Source of the DNA: Eremothecium cymbalariae DBVPG#7215
Lineage: Eukaryota; Ascomycota; Saccharomycetes; Saccharomycetales; Saccharomycetaceae
Assembly (NCBI RefSeq): GCF_000235365.1
Contig: NC_016453.1
Span: 434,001 to 498,000, forward strand
Direction: 5' to 3'
Length of the DNA: 64,000 bases
Shown: positions 43,585 to 53,279 of the stretch, piece by piece
Numbering within the stretch: the stretch's first letter is position 1
Layout: each line of letters begins with the position of its first letter
Notes under the pieces: model-generated
Database searches by the model: none
The model's input: only the letters and a program-made list of their open reading frames with translations
Told to the model about the DNA's origin: nothing
Position numbers and translations under genes: made by a program

Positions 43585-44421
43585 ATGCCAAAGAAGCCTA
43601 CTCCTCGTTGTATCGTTATCCGCCATGGCCAAACAGAATGGTCCAAGTCAGGCCAGTACACCGGGTTGACTGATTTGCCCTTGACTGAGTACGGTGTAGG
43701 ACAAATGAGACGCACTGGCGCTGCTATATTTGGTGGCAACTACATCAATCCAGAGCACATCACCTATGTTTTCACTTCTCCACGTTGTAGAGCACTTCAG
43801 ACAGTAAACCTTGTGTTAGAATCGTTGGGCGCGGATATCAAAAAGAACATCAAGATAGTTGTTGATGAAGACCTTCGGGAATGGGAGTATGGTGACTATG
43901 AAGGCCTTCTGACGAGAGAAATTGAGGCTCTTCGCAGAAGCCGTGGCCTAGATCAGGATAGGCCGTGGAATATCTGGAGAGACGGGTGTGAAAATGGTGA
44001 GAGTTCCGAACAAGTTGGTTTGCGCTTATCTAGGGTTCTTGCCAGAATTCAGAATCTGCACCGCATGCACATGGCCGAAGGTGCTGCCAGTGACATCCTA
44101 GTTTTTGCTCATGGGCATTCATTACGCTATTTTTCAGCTATCTGGATGAAATTGGGTGTGGAAAAGACAGTTGCAGACGAGGACAACAGTAACGCTGCTA
44201 AGAACAAGTCTTGGCAGGACGAAAGTGTGCCTTCCGTGCGACTGGAGAAGTATCGTCATCTTGTGAACAATCCGAACTTTCTTTTGGATGCAGGAGGGAT
44301 AGCCGTGCTGTCTTATGCCCACCATAACATCGACGAGCCGGCATTAGCCCTTGCGGGTGCGTTCGTCTGTCCACCGGAGGAAGAGTCGCAGCATGGCGGG
44401 ACGCAGAGAATAACACACTAA
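43585..44421 (+). CDS. SHB17: Sedoheptulose-1,7-bisphosphatase
   Basis: A 278-residue histidine-phosphatase enzyme (S. cerevisiae 271). The catalytic RHGQTEWSKSGQYTG has the nucleophile at His14. TSPRCRALQTV, the acid/base segment LREWEYGDYEG and a second histidine in FAHGHSLRYF complete the active site. PEEESQHGG near the C-terminus is shared with Shb17. It dephosphorylates sedoheptulose-1,7-bisphosphate, directing carbon from glycolytic intermediates to ribose phosphate without NADPH formation. It lies divergent from UIP5 and converges with the SUN gene, as SHB17 and UTH1 do on S. cerevisiae chromosome XI. Confidence 0.97.
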   Translation: MPKKPTPRCIVIRHGQTEWSKSGQYTGLTDLPLTEYGVGQMRRTGAAIFGGNYINPEHITYVFTSPRCRALQTVNLVLESLGADIKKNIKIVVDEDLREWEYGDYEGLLTREIEALRRSRGLDQDRPWNIWRDGCENGESSEQVGLRLSRVLARIQNLHRMHMAEGAASDILVFAHGHSLRYFSAIWMKLGVEKTVADEDNSNAAKNKSWQDESVPSVRLEKYRHLVNNPNFLLDAGGIAVLSYAHHNIDEPALALAGAFVCPPEEESQHGGTQRITH

Positions 44422-44720
44422 GCAGTGGCAGTAGTAGTAGCGATTTTACTTCAAATAATATGTATACAACACACACTTCCGTCTTCAGAAAGGAATAATG
44501 GAATATAACGAGGTATCAATGTATATATAGATGTATATATATCAAGTCGAAAGAAAACGGGAATTCGTTCACTGCCGCCAGTAACTGAACAACATAACAG
44601 CAAAAAGTAGCAGCCCACGTAGCAAAGAAGTAAAAATCCAAGTGAGTGGTGGACGGCTAACTCTTTGAGCCAGCAGAAGCACTCACTCCTTGGATAAGAA
44701 GATCAATATACCCTAATTTT

Positions 44721-45851
44721 TTAGTAGAAAACAAACTGGGCGCTTCCAGAAAGCACGGACGCTGTGCACCCATCCGAGCCATGGCTATAAACACCATTCT
44801 CGTACTTACAGTCCCCAATCACATTTGACCCCTTCGACGCAACGATCTTCACGTTGAAGTTTGGAGGGTCCCGGTTGTTAGGGTTGGGAATGATAGACAA
44901 GTACGTGATGCCCCCAACGTGGCCAGCACCAAGCACAACTGGCGCCCAGTTCCCAATCCCAGAGCCCGGTTCGCCCCACACACACCCGTCCTCCACCGAC
45001 ACACCCGCATTATTAACGTAGTACTGCGTGGACGTCCTCATCCCCCTCCACTTGTAGTACGTGTCGCCATCGACAATAGAAACAGGCTTCGAGTCGCCCG
45101 GACTCAAAACCGTGGGCACAACCATGTTCTCCGAAGCCGGATAATCCGTCCGACACATCGCAATGCCCGAATCCTTGTTGTTCACCGCAACCGCCGCATC
45201 AACCCCCCATTCACAGAGATACTCGGACTCCGCGTTAGTCCGGTACAGATACCCATCCTTGCAGTAGAGCCCGCCCATCGACTTGCCATCCCCCGGCTGC
45301 TCAGCGGGCCACTGCGTCTTGGACATCCCGGCCTGGCACGCATAGGAACAGTAATACCCATCCTGACACTCACTCGCTGTGTGCCCGTCCGCGTCCATCA
45401 CAGACGACCAGCCCCCCAGCCCAACCCAAGGTACACTCACCGCGCCCTGCCCGGCAGGAAACTCACCACAAGGCACAACACCGTCCGCGAACTTTTCAGA
45501 AGGCCTGACAAAAGCCATCAAGTCCCCCGCGATACTCGCACCAAGCTTCCCCAAATCACCCACCAAATCGCCCACATGAAGCCCCGCAGAGCCCTTGCTC
45601 TCCTCTGCCTCCACTGACACGGCCCCCGTCGCAACCGGCTCCGAAAAAAAATCCTTGAGCGGCTTCTTCCCAACCAGATCCGGCCCCATCGTAGTCATCG
45701 TCTTCACCACCTCGTTCGCGCCAACAGTAACATACTTCGTATTGACGATAGTAACAACCGGCCGCTTCTCCTGGTGAGCATGATGCTCACCACCAACAAC
45801 ACCACCCACTCCACAAACACCAACCAACAAAACCGAAGCCAAACCCTTCAT
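44721..45851 (-). CDS. SUN-family cell wall protein (UTH1/NCA3 type)
   Basis: A 376-residue secreted protein. A signal peptide of about 20 residues ([20 protein letters not shown]) precedes a divergent Thr/Val-rich segment. The conserved SUN domain (C-terminal 250 residues) has the cysteine pattern [12 protein letters not shown] (C-x5-C-x3-C) and later CKDG, CEWG and [12 protein letters not shown] proteins act in the cell wall during septation and are linked to beta-glucan binding or hydrolysis. At this position S. cerevisiae has UTH1 (YKR042W) and its duplicate NCA3 (YJL116C); this gene is their single pre-duplication counterpart, so no one symbol is chosen. GC-rich third positions suggest high expression. 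Confidence 0.92.
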   Translation of the reverse strand: MKGLASVLLVGVCGVGGVVGGEHHAHQEKRPVVTIVNTKYVTVGANEVVKTMTTMGPDLVGKKPLKDFFSEPVATGAVSVEAEESKGSAGLHVGDLVGDLGKLGASIAGDLMAFVRPSEKFADGVVPCGEFPAGQGAVSVPWVGLGGWSSVMDADGHTASECQDGYYCSYACQAGMSKTQWPAEQPGDGKSMGGLYCKDGYLYRTNAESEYLCEWGVDAAVAVNNKDSGIAMCRTDYPASENMVVPTVLSPGDSKPVSIVDGDTYYKWRGMRTSTQYYVNNAGVSVEDGCVWGEPGSGIGNWAPVVLGAGHVGGITYLSIIPNPNNRDPPNFNVKIVASKGSNVIGDCKYENGVYSHGSDGCTASVLSGSAQFVFY

Positions 45852-47016
45852 ACTGAAAAAATCAAAAAATCCTCTATTTTTTCCCTACAACCAGACCTAT
45901 GCTTCTTCTCCTGCTACTAAGGAACGACAAAAAGTTGGATATATATCAATCAGGCACAACAACCAAAAGAATAAAATGAATGAATTACTGCACAGATGTC
46001 CTGAGATACTCGAAAATGAACGACGACAACAACAACAACACTGCTCCCTGAAATAAAATAAGAATAAACCTTCTCTCCTTGTTCCAACTAAGATCAAGAT
46101 ATGCTGAACAAAAAATTCAAATCTGTCTATATATACCAAGAGAAGAGAAGAAAAGAGAAAGAAAAAACCCAACCGAAAATCCACTTACTTTGCTACCTTG
46201 AGACACAACCAACACTCTATATATATATATACACTCTCACCCATATACGACGCCGCCGCACACTGCATCGACTCTGACATCTAAAAACACAAATCAAACA
46301 TCTAATGCCCACCATCACCACTGGCTTCCAACAAAACCCCCCATTGTCATCTTGCCTTGCCCACGCTTCTTCTACTTGTCTGTGTCGCGCTGTCCGCCAG
46401 CCTGCACACACAAACCTCAGCTGTAACACTACCCAAACCTGGAAAAGAAAGACTAAATCCACACCCTCTATATTCCGTAAAACCACCTACTGTTGCGCTG
46501 CATTGCGCTGCTGCCGTGGTCCATCGCCCTGGCTACCAGAGAGCTGCGGAAGGAGTGCTGTGACGCAAAGAAGCCGTGAGCCGTCAAACACAATGCGGAC
46601 AATCAGGTCCATCTCGATTCCAGATCGGCTCTCGGTCGGCATTGTGCGTCCGCGTTTGCGCGTTTCTTTTCGGACATCGGGCAGACAGCCACAGGGGGCG
46701 TATGCCCGAATTCACAATTCGGTCACGTGCTGGCCGTACAAAGGAAGCACAGGCGGGCTGGAAAGAGATCTGTTACCCGGCTATGCACGCTCCGCCCCAG
46801 ATAAGTAGCCCCGGTGTTGCATGTTGGTGTATCGTACACACAATACATGGCGAACGAAGCATATATTAGAACATAGTAGTAGTGGCGTTGCCGGGTGGCC
46901 CGCAGTTACACAGAGAGCAGCAGTTCATACAGATTCTGTTTTACCCTTGACACAGGGTTTTGGCGGACAGAAGCCAACACGGGGTACAGGGCAAGTTGTT
47001 TTCTTGCAAGGAAAAA
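45852..47016. promoter_or_regulatory. SUN / NIPA divergent upstream region
   Basis: 1.17 kb. It holds a (TA)n tract at about 46217-46231, CACGTG at 46724-46729 and a Reb1-type TTACCCGG at 46773-46780, about 240 bp before the NIPA-like ATG. Overlapping open frames at 46300-46870 share no family features and are not called. Confidence 0.5.
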
Positions 47017-48117
47017 ATGAAGGGGGCAATATTGGTGTACTACGGGATTTTTGTAACGATATTTTCTAGTGGGATTCAGTCGCTCGGGCTGGTATTGCAG
47101 AGGAAGGCTACGTGCACGGGGGGCCAAGATGGGCGGTCGGTGTATCGGAGTGGGGTTTGGCAGGGTGGGATAGGGTTGTTTGTTGGGGCTAGTGTTTTGG
47201 GGGGCACGGTGCAGATAGCGACGTTGCCGCTGATGGTGGTGGCGCCGTTGCAGTCGTGCGGGCTACTTTTCAACAGTTTTTTTGCGTGGGTATTGCTCGG
47301 GGAGAGTCTTGGCGGGCGGCTGGCGGTTGTGGGGGCGGTTCTTGTTTGTCTGGGGGGGGTGGTGCTGGGGACGCTGGGCACGCAGATGAGTTGCGGCGTG
47401 GCAGGGGAGCGACACGATTATGAGAAGCTGGTGGAGTATGGGGGGCGGGGGGCGTTTCTATGGTATTTTGTGGGTAGTACTCTGGTTGCAGTGTGGTTGG
47501 TGTGTGCAGTGTACGCGCTGCCGCAGCCGCCGCGGAGAGTGGGCGGCTGCGGCAGCGGGCAGAGGAGCGGGATGATGCTTGGGTTGGCGAGTGGGATTCT
47601 CTCGGGACACTCGCTTCTGTGCGCCAAGTGCGTGGCGGATATCGTGCTGGAGCGGGCACCTGGGGTCAGGGTGGGGGTTGTGGTTCGGCAGGCTCTGCCG
47701 GTGGCGGGGTTGTTCGTTGTGTTCGCGGTGTCGCAGTTGCATCTCTTGGGCCAGACTATGTATCACGTGACGATGTCGATTCTGTATCCGCTGGTGTATT
47801 CGGTGTTCAATACGGTGACGATACTGAACGGGGCGATGTTTTACGAGCACGAGCAGGGTATTTCGGTGCAGTATGTGGTGGTTGTTGTTTTGGGTCTTTT
47901 GACGCTTGGAACTGGGATGGCGTTGTTATCGAGGTCTTCGTCCGAGGGGGCGAGAGGCGGGGAGAGGTTGGGTGGGAGCGATTTGTCCGGGAAGGACTGT
48001 ACTGATATGTTATCCGGTGATTCGATATTCTGCTACGGCAGCATGTCATGGGAGAGGGAGGTATCGGACGAAGATGAGTATGTATCTTTGCCAAGACGAC
48101 ATGTCTCAGGCCGATGA
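47017..48117 (+). CDS. NIPA-like (DUF803) membrane transporter
   Basis: A 366-residue polytopic membrane protein from the ATG at 47017; the open frame extends upstream from a TTG. About nine hydrophobic helices are visible. Family features are GIQSLGLVLQRKA in helix 1, PLMVVAPLQSCGLLFNSFFAWVLLGE, LASGILSGHSLLCAKC and PLVYSVFNTVTILNGAMFYEHE, which match the NIPA magnesium-transporter family. The cytoplasmic tail is Ser/Glu-rich. The substrate is not established in yeasts; Mg2+ is inferred from animal NIPA1/2. S. cerevisiae has nothing at this position between UTH1/NCA3 and ASF1. The gene is G-rich on the coding strand, well above its neighbours in GC, which may reflect recent acquisition or local mutation bias. 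Confidence 0.85.
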   Translation: MKGAILVYYGIFVTIFSSGIQSLGLVLQRKATCTGGQDGRSVYRSGVWQGGIGLFVGASVLGGTVQIATLPLMVVAPLQSCGLLFNSFFAWVLLGESLGGRLAVVGAVLVCLGGVVLGTLGTQMSCGVAGERHDYEKLVEYGGRGAFLWYFVGSTLVAVWLVCAVYALPQPPRRVGGCGSGQRSGMMLGLASGILSGHSLLCAKCVADIVLERAPGVRVGVVVRQALPVAGLFVVFAVSQLHLLGQTMYHVTMSILYPLVYSVFNTVTILNGAMFYEHEQGISVQYVVVVVLGLLTLGTGMALLSRSSSEGARGGERLGGSDLSGKDCTDMLSGDSIFCYGSMSWEREVSDEDEYVSLPRRHVSGR

Positions 48118-48704
48118 GGGGGTCGCAGGAGACAAATGAGGGACAGGACACATAAAATATGTATAAAGCATTATAAACTATTCTATTTATCATGTTTGGC
48201 GCAGGCTGGCGGACCACAGGGCCAGGGCCAAGAGGATCAGGAAGAGGCTGGGTGTTCATTCCTTGGCGCCACACGCACGCGAAACGCGTAAAGTTTTAAA
48301 GCACAGAGAAAGGGAGATTTGAATTTTAATATTTTTTCACCAATCTTGAAAAAACAGGAAAAAGCCGTTGATTCTACAAAGAAGTGTAATACATATAGCT
48401 AATAACCTCACTTTCAATCGGGCTTTTCAAGGAAAGAACGGGTTCTACGGAATTGGAAAAGAGGTTTTTGGATATATTGCGACAACTAAGATATTAGAGT
48501 TGAGGAGTGTCTTGTTTTCTTTCTTTCTTTCTTTTAATTAGATTAATATTGGTTTGTTTTTATATTATACTTTACCTTTTCTATCTTTTCTACATTTTTC
48601 ATCTATTAGGTTTGGTTTTTGGAAGTTGTTGGAGGATTGTGGAATAATTTTAGAGGATCATAAGCAAGATTGACTGTGGAATCACGTTATATATTATCAT
48701 ACCG
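48118..48704. promoter_or_regulatory. ASF1 upstream region with MCB/SCB-type elements
   Basis: CGCGAAA (48278-48284) overlaps an MCB core ACGCGT (48284-48289), about 420 bp before the ASF1 ATG. These are SBF/MBF-type G1/S elements, in line with the cell-cycle-regulated expression of ASF1 in S. cerevisiae. A CTTT repeat lies at about 48518-48533. Confidence 0.6.
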
Positions 48705-49541
48705 ATGTCGATTGTAAGTCTCTTGGGTGTTAATGTTCTTAATAATCCAGCTAAATTCACAGATCCTTATGAGTTTGAGATTACGTTTGAATGTTTGGAG
48801 CCTTTGAAACATGATTTGGAATGGAAGTTGACTTATGTTGGCTCATCGAGGTCATTGGAGCACGATCAGGAGTTGGATTCAATCTTGGTTGGGCCGATAC
48901 CAGTTGGGGTGAACAAGTTTTTGTTTACTGCCGACCCGCCTTCGCCAGAGTTAATTCCGGCCAGTGAGTTGGTCAGTGTGACCGTGATATTGCTATCATG
49001 TTCATATGACGGGAGGGAGTTTGTTAGAGTAGGGTACTATGTGAATAATGAGTATGATACGGAAGAGCTGAGAAACGATCCTCCGCAAAAGGTCCAAGTG
49101 GATCATGTGGTGAGAAATATTTTAGCGGAAAAGCCTAGGGTAACACGTTTTAACATTGTGTGGGATAATGAGGTTGAAGATGAGTATCCTCCCGAGCAGC
49201 CTGCTGTCGATGATGAGGATCTTGAAGAAGAGGAGGAGGAGGAGGAGGAGGAGGAAGAAGAAGGGGAAAATGAAGAATCTGCTCCAGCAATTAAAAAGAG
49301 GAAATTGCAAGAAGAAGAAGCGGAAGAGGACGATGAGGCAGAAGATACTGACTTGGAAGCAGAAGATGAGGATGAGGATGATGAAGCTGAAGAGGCGGAC
49401 GAAGATGAGGATGGGGATGAAGCCGAAGAGGTAAACGATGAGGACGATGAAGACGAGGACCTAGATGATGACGTTGGTACTACACGTGAGCAAACAACAG
49501 AAACAGTCCCCACGCCCCAAGATACCACTGAGAGTAAGTAA
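48705..49541 (+). CDS. ASF1: Histone H3-H4 chaperone Asf1
   Basis: A 278-residue protein (S. cerevisiae 279). The first 155 residues are the conserved immunoglobulin-like core: [54 protein letters not shown] and [22 protein letters not shown], with [11 protein letters not shown] closing the domain. The remainder is a Glu/Asp-rich tail encoded by GAG/GAA repeats. Asf1 binds the H3-H4 dimer, hands histones to CAF-1, HIR and Rtt109, and is needed for H3K56 acetylation. SPT10 in this window also acts in histone supply. Confidence 0.99.
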   Translation: MSIVSLLGVNVLNNPAKFTDPYEFEITFECLEPLKHDLEWKLTYVGSSRSLEHDQELDSILVGPIPVGVNKFLFTADPPSPELIPASELVSVTVILLSCSYDGREFVRVGYYVNNEYDTEELRNDPPQKVQVDHVVRNILAEKPRVTRFNIVWDNEVEDEYPPEQPAVDDEDLEEEEEEEEEEEEEGENEESAPAIKKRKLQEEEAEEDDEAEDTDLEAEDEDEDDEAEEADEDEDGDEAEEVNDEDDEDEDLDDDVGTTREQTTETVPTPQDTTESK

Positions 49542-49694
49542 AACAAAGAGAAACTGCTGCACCTAATAGCTATTGAACGTTGTGTCGCGGGTTTAAAACC
49601 CATGCAACAAGGATCAGACTTTTTGTATATGTATATACAAACACATATATATATATACTTTCTTTATTTGTGTGCGTATATATCATTTAGTACA

Positions 49695-50426
49695 CTATAC
49701 CCTATCATGGTTCAATTCCTCTAGCCATAGCTCGTTGATGACTTGCGATATTAGTGTGATTACACGCGTCACAGGACCCGTAAACTCATAACGTCTTGTC
49801 ATCCTGTCTGGATGCCATCGGATCCGCTGGTCTTTAAGAATTTTCCTAATAGGAACTTTTAGGACCTTGCTACTTTCAATATAGAAAGAATGAACTGCTG
49901 CTGTTGTAATGTCCTGAATATTGACCTCCACTAGTAAAGGAACTCCCTGAATTGGCGCCCGTACTATGTCGCTTCCCGTCCAATAATCCAACATGCCTTT
50001 GGGTTTCTTGGAAACATGACGATGATAGGGTATCTTATTGAAGATATTGGCATTAATCCTAACGCTGCTTTTGCTAGAAGTAGACAATTTTTCATATTCA
50101 TCCTCAGTGACCAAGAACTGGTAGCCGCGGACAGTGCTATATTTCTTCAAATTTAGCGATTTTAAAGTTCTACCTTTAACAGGAGCTGGAGACACATTTT
50201 GATTCGCTATATTATCAAATTTCACCTTACGTAAATTAGTAAAGTCATAAAGTTTGGTAATTACAGACTTATTTCTGATGTTAAGATCTTGTCCAGCTTT
50301 CTTGAAACCCTCAGACGGATTTATCCTTTTCTCTTGTAACTGTGTGTTAGACAGGAATCGAGGTTTCGCATATGAAGGGGAAGGCTCAGAATCACTGCTA
50401 CTTTGATAGTCCTCTGAGTACTTCAT
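49695..50426 (-). CDS. Uncharacterised protein, likely ortholog of YKR041W
   Basis: A 243-residue protein (S. cerevisiae YKR041W has 247). The N-terminal third is polar and basic. The middle reads NKIPYHRHVSKKPKGMLDYW, and the C-terminal region DQRIRWHPDRMTRRYEF followed by ITLISQVINELW has a J-domain-like HPD tripeptide in an Arg-rich context; overall it is not a recognised DnaJ protein. YKR041W is of unknown function with reported spindle localisation. Assignment rests on length and on position beside the UTH1 and ASF1 loci. Direct residue-level comparison was not possible. Confidence 0.7.
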   Translation of the reverse strand: MKYSEDYQSSSDSEPSPSYAKPRFLSNTQLQEKRINPSEGFKKAGQDLNIRNKSVITKLYDFTNLRKVKFDNIANQNVSPAPVKGRTLKSLNLKKYSTVRGYQFLVTEDEYEKLSTSSKSSVRINANIFNKIPYHRHVSKKPKGMLDYWTGSDIVRAPIQGVPLLVEVNIQDITTAAVHSFYIESSKVLKVPIRKILKDQRIRWHPDRMTRRYEFTGPVTRVITLISQVINELWLEELNHDRV

Positions 50427-50554
50427 TCGGTGGCCAACTTCATTATAACAAAGTTGGTCTTTAAAAGCTATAATGTAGTATTAAAAAATGAAAACCAGTT
50501 AGTTATAAATTCCCCTAACATTATAAATCTGAAAAAAGGTCACTTCCACAAAAC

Positions 50555-50562
50555 TCACGTGA
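50555..50562. promoter_or_regulatory. TCACGTGA E-box upstream of YKR041W-like gene
   Basis: An 8-bp palindrome matching Cbf1 sites (RTCACGTG), 129 bp upstream of the minus-strand ATG at 50426. The short 185-bp gap leaves little other space for regulation. No AT-rich element or CCGAA motif nearby suggests a centromere. Confidence 0.55.
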
Positions 50563-50611
50563 TCACAGCACTATAAAAATAAGAATCATGTTGTATTGAA
50601 TATTATAGTTA

Positions 50612-51514
50612 TTACTTGAGTATATAAGGACGTGTCCAATCAAGGTCGTCACTTTCCAGCTGTACATTTGGATACCGGAACACAAATTCCCTTTTAGGTG
50701 GAGCATCTCCATTTGGCTGTGTAGGACTGCTGCGATACCACAGCCTGCGGGAAATCATTCTTTGAAATGCAGCACTAGATGTATAGAATAGAAACCATTC
50801 ATGTGAAGCTTGATATGGTGTAAAGTCAATTGCATGTACCTTCAAAGCCCGAGAACCAGTCCCGGAAAGTTGAGTGACGAACTTCAATGGCACTCCTGTA
50901 GTAGCATTCCAAGAAGCTGGAAGATTCAGCTTGTTAATATATATACAATAATAACCCTTCCTGTTGACCCATGCAGAAACATCACGGTATTTCGGTTTAA
51001 TTATAATTGTACTCCTTCTATCTTCATCGCTATCACTAAAACTACCCAAGACAACAGTGACAGTGATATCAAGCTTCAATTCAGGTATCACTTCGGTCAA
51101 TTCAACCCATAGATTTAAACTCGGAAGCTCATTATTTTTGACCACTAAGCATCTCATGGGTGTCTGCAACATCCCTGGCTCCACCTGTATCACTTGGAAC
51201 ACAAACAATGCACAGTAGATCCAATACCATGAATCAGTGACGTATTTTATCACACCATTATCCTTACACACACTCAACATATAACAGTGACACAGCTCAC
51301 GTAGCCGATCCAAGAAGGAAAACTCCGATTTGATGTATTCTGCAACCACTTCCAATTCTATGTCAGACCACGCTCCTCGATGAATACGATTGCATCGCAG
51401 CCCATATAAAACATTATGGAGACAAAACCATTCACGTGAGACAAAACGCAACTCTGGAGCAAAGCTAAGCAGCTCTAGTTTCAGTTCATCTGGGAATTCA
51501 TCTAGACTTAACAT
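50612..51514 (-). CDS. F-box-like protein of unknown function
   Basis: A 300-residue protein. The first 45 residues resemble a short F-box, LDEFPDELKLELLSF then RFVSREWF, with the expected P-x-E-L and VSRxW positions. The rest is mixed alpha/beta with no recognised repeat domain. If it is a true F-box, it would recruit substrates to Skp1-Cullin ligases. No S. cerevisiae counterpart is recognised at this position. The gene lies between YKR041W and tRNA-Ala, at the edge of the synteny block, and is tandem with YKR041W. Confidence 0.6.
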   Translation of the reverse strand: MLSLDEFPDELKLELLSFAPELRFVSREWFCLHNVLYGLRCNRIHRGAWSDIELEVVAEYIKSEFSFLDRLRELCHCYMLSVCKDNGVIKYVTDSWYWIYCALFVFQVIQVEPGMLQTPMRCLVVKNNELPSLNLWVELTEVIPELKLDITVTVVLGSFSDSDEDRRSTIIIKPKYRDVSAWVNRKGYYCIYINKLNLPASWNATTGVPLKFVTQLSGTGSRALKVHAIDFTPYQASHEWFLFYTSSAAFQRMISRRLWYRSSPTQPNGDAPPKREFVFRYPNVQLESDDLDWTRPYILK

Positions 51515-51754
51515 CCGATACAGATAATGCGTCCACGATTGATAACTTATTTCGACGCGGAGTTTCTAAATAAAATAAAATAAGAGAGATGAATAATAAT
51601 TAAAAAAGGGCTTAGTTAACCTCAAACCATTCCAGTGTAGAAGCTTAGTAATTAATCCATTCTATGTTTCATATATATTGTCCACGATGAGTTCAATCTT
51701 TTTTTCTCTATATTAACTCGAAAATATTGAAGATGTCAAAAAGCAGAAAACTAC

Positions 51755-51827
51755 TGGACGAGACCGGAATCGAACCGATGACCTCTCCCATGCTAAGGGA
51801 GCGCGCTACCAACTACGCCACACGCCC
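51755..51827 (-). tRNA. tRNA-Ala (AGC)
   Basis: 73 nt on the minus strand. It starts GGGCGTGTGGCGTAGTTGG (A box), has anticodon loop CTTAGCAT with anticodon AGC, and the B box GGTTCGATTCC. The acceptor pairs GGGCGTG with the 3' segment CTCGTCC (wobble included) and ends with discriminator A. No intron. Almost identical to S. cerevisiae tRNA-Ala(AGC). Confidence 0.97.
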
Positions 51828-52269
51828 AATTATCTATCCATAGTTATTTCAGCTCAGACTACAATCATAGGGGGGCATCACGTGGCAATAGACTACTTCT
51901 CAAAAGATGAGATTGAGATGTGGGAGAGACCAATATATAGTGCTGTGAGCTTATCGTAAGATATCGAAGACAGTTTCATGGGGATACTGGTCCGTTTCTC
52001 ATATTTTTGAAGATACAAGCTAAACCCAGACACCTAGAACTCAGCATGTTTTGTGGAAGATCGCGAAAAACTAGAAAAATGCGTATATTTAATAAACAAA
52101 CTCCAGGAAAAGGACTGATGGGTTTATCGAACGGGCAGAAAGAAGCGTTGTCTAGATTATTAGTGTGTTAGGATTTGAATTTGTGATTTCCATTTGTTTA
52201 GTGCAGTGATTGTTGTGGAGTCGCCATATTTTTTAACGCAGGGAGAGAAAAAACTGGAATTACGGTGGT
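51828..52269. promoter_or_regulatory. MPS1 upstream region
   Basis: 442 bp between tRNA-Ala and MPS1, containing CACGTG at 51879-51884. No other gene. This is the boundary between the chromosome X/XI-type block and the IV/XV-type block. Confidence 0.5.
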
Positions 52270-53232
52270 ATGCAAGATTCGGTCACATCACATCAATACC
52301 TTCACCCCGTGAGCAACTATAATAATGGCAACATTGGAAGCGTTAACAACATAATGAGGAGATCACAAGGAGACATCATTGATTCGGACGATGAGAATCC
52401 GCTGAGTCCTCCTAAATTAAGCAATTTTGGTTCGGCATTATTTACAGATAAGGAGAACGAGACGCCAACATACCTTAGAAAATCTGGTGTGGTTGCGCAG
52501 CCAGCACCTTATCCGAACATAAATATGAATGCCAACAAACCACCTACGCTGACGGGTACCCTGCACATGGATGATGGTTCACATTCAACGTTGTTTACAT
52601 CTGTATCAAAACACCAGCCGAGTATGACAACTGTGAATCAAGAGCAACGGACTCCCGGGGAAGAGGGATTGGGTTCGTATAGATTTCAAATGATACAGCA
52701 ATCTATGAAGGATGAGCTTTCATCTAGACAAATAATGAGACGAAGTAGGCGATTTATTACTTCTCGTCTTTCGACCCTAGGGCCAGCTAAAAGAAATACA
52801 ACATTGACTGCGAACCTCGACTTTTCTTCTAATATGAGCCATGAAGACTCGCGTGATTTATCACATCAGGATGGCAACATATCATCTTCATCGAACAACC
52901 ACAGTGGGCTACTACAAAACCAAGATTATAATGTGTTCCTAGATACAGAACCCAACTGTAGACCGGATAGCAAAGAAAATGATGGGTTAAAGAGCGCTAG
53001 CTCGATTGACTATGACAACATATCCTTTGGGGATTTGAATCCTTATCAATACTTGAAAAAGCACAATTTACCAACAAGCGAACTTCCAAATATTTCTCGA
53101 ATTTATTTTGAAATACAAAAGAAGGAGAATAGACGGGCTGCAGTGAGGAAGAATATTTTTACCAACAATAGCATCAACAGCAGCAGTACAGCCAAGGACT
53201 ATGGCGGCGACAACAAACACAACAACAAACAT

Positions 53233-53279
<47 letters not shown>

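Noticed and set aside
44919..45617. 232-codon frame opposite the SUN gene
   Set aside because: Antisense shadow of a GC3-rich coding sequence; the SUN frame is clearly real.
46305..46869. Overlapping plus-strand frames of 167 and 97 residues between the SUN and NIPA-like genes
   Set aside because: They lie in promoter sequence with CACGTG and TTACCCGG sites, have no motifs and overlap one another.
49572..49612. Palindromic GGGTTTAAAACCC segment resembling a tRNA T-arm
   Set aside because: No A box, anticodon arm or proper T-loop nearby; it is more likely 3' flank of ASF1.
50540..50620. Possible centromere because of TCACGTGA next to AT-rich DNA
   Set aside because: No CDEIII-like TTTCCGAA element at the needed distance, and the gap is only 185 bp.
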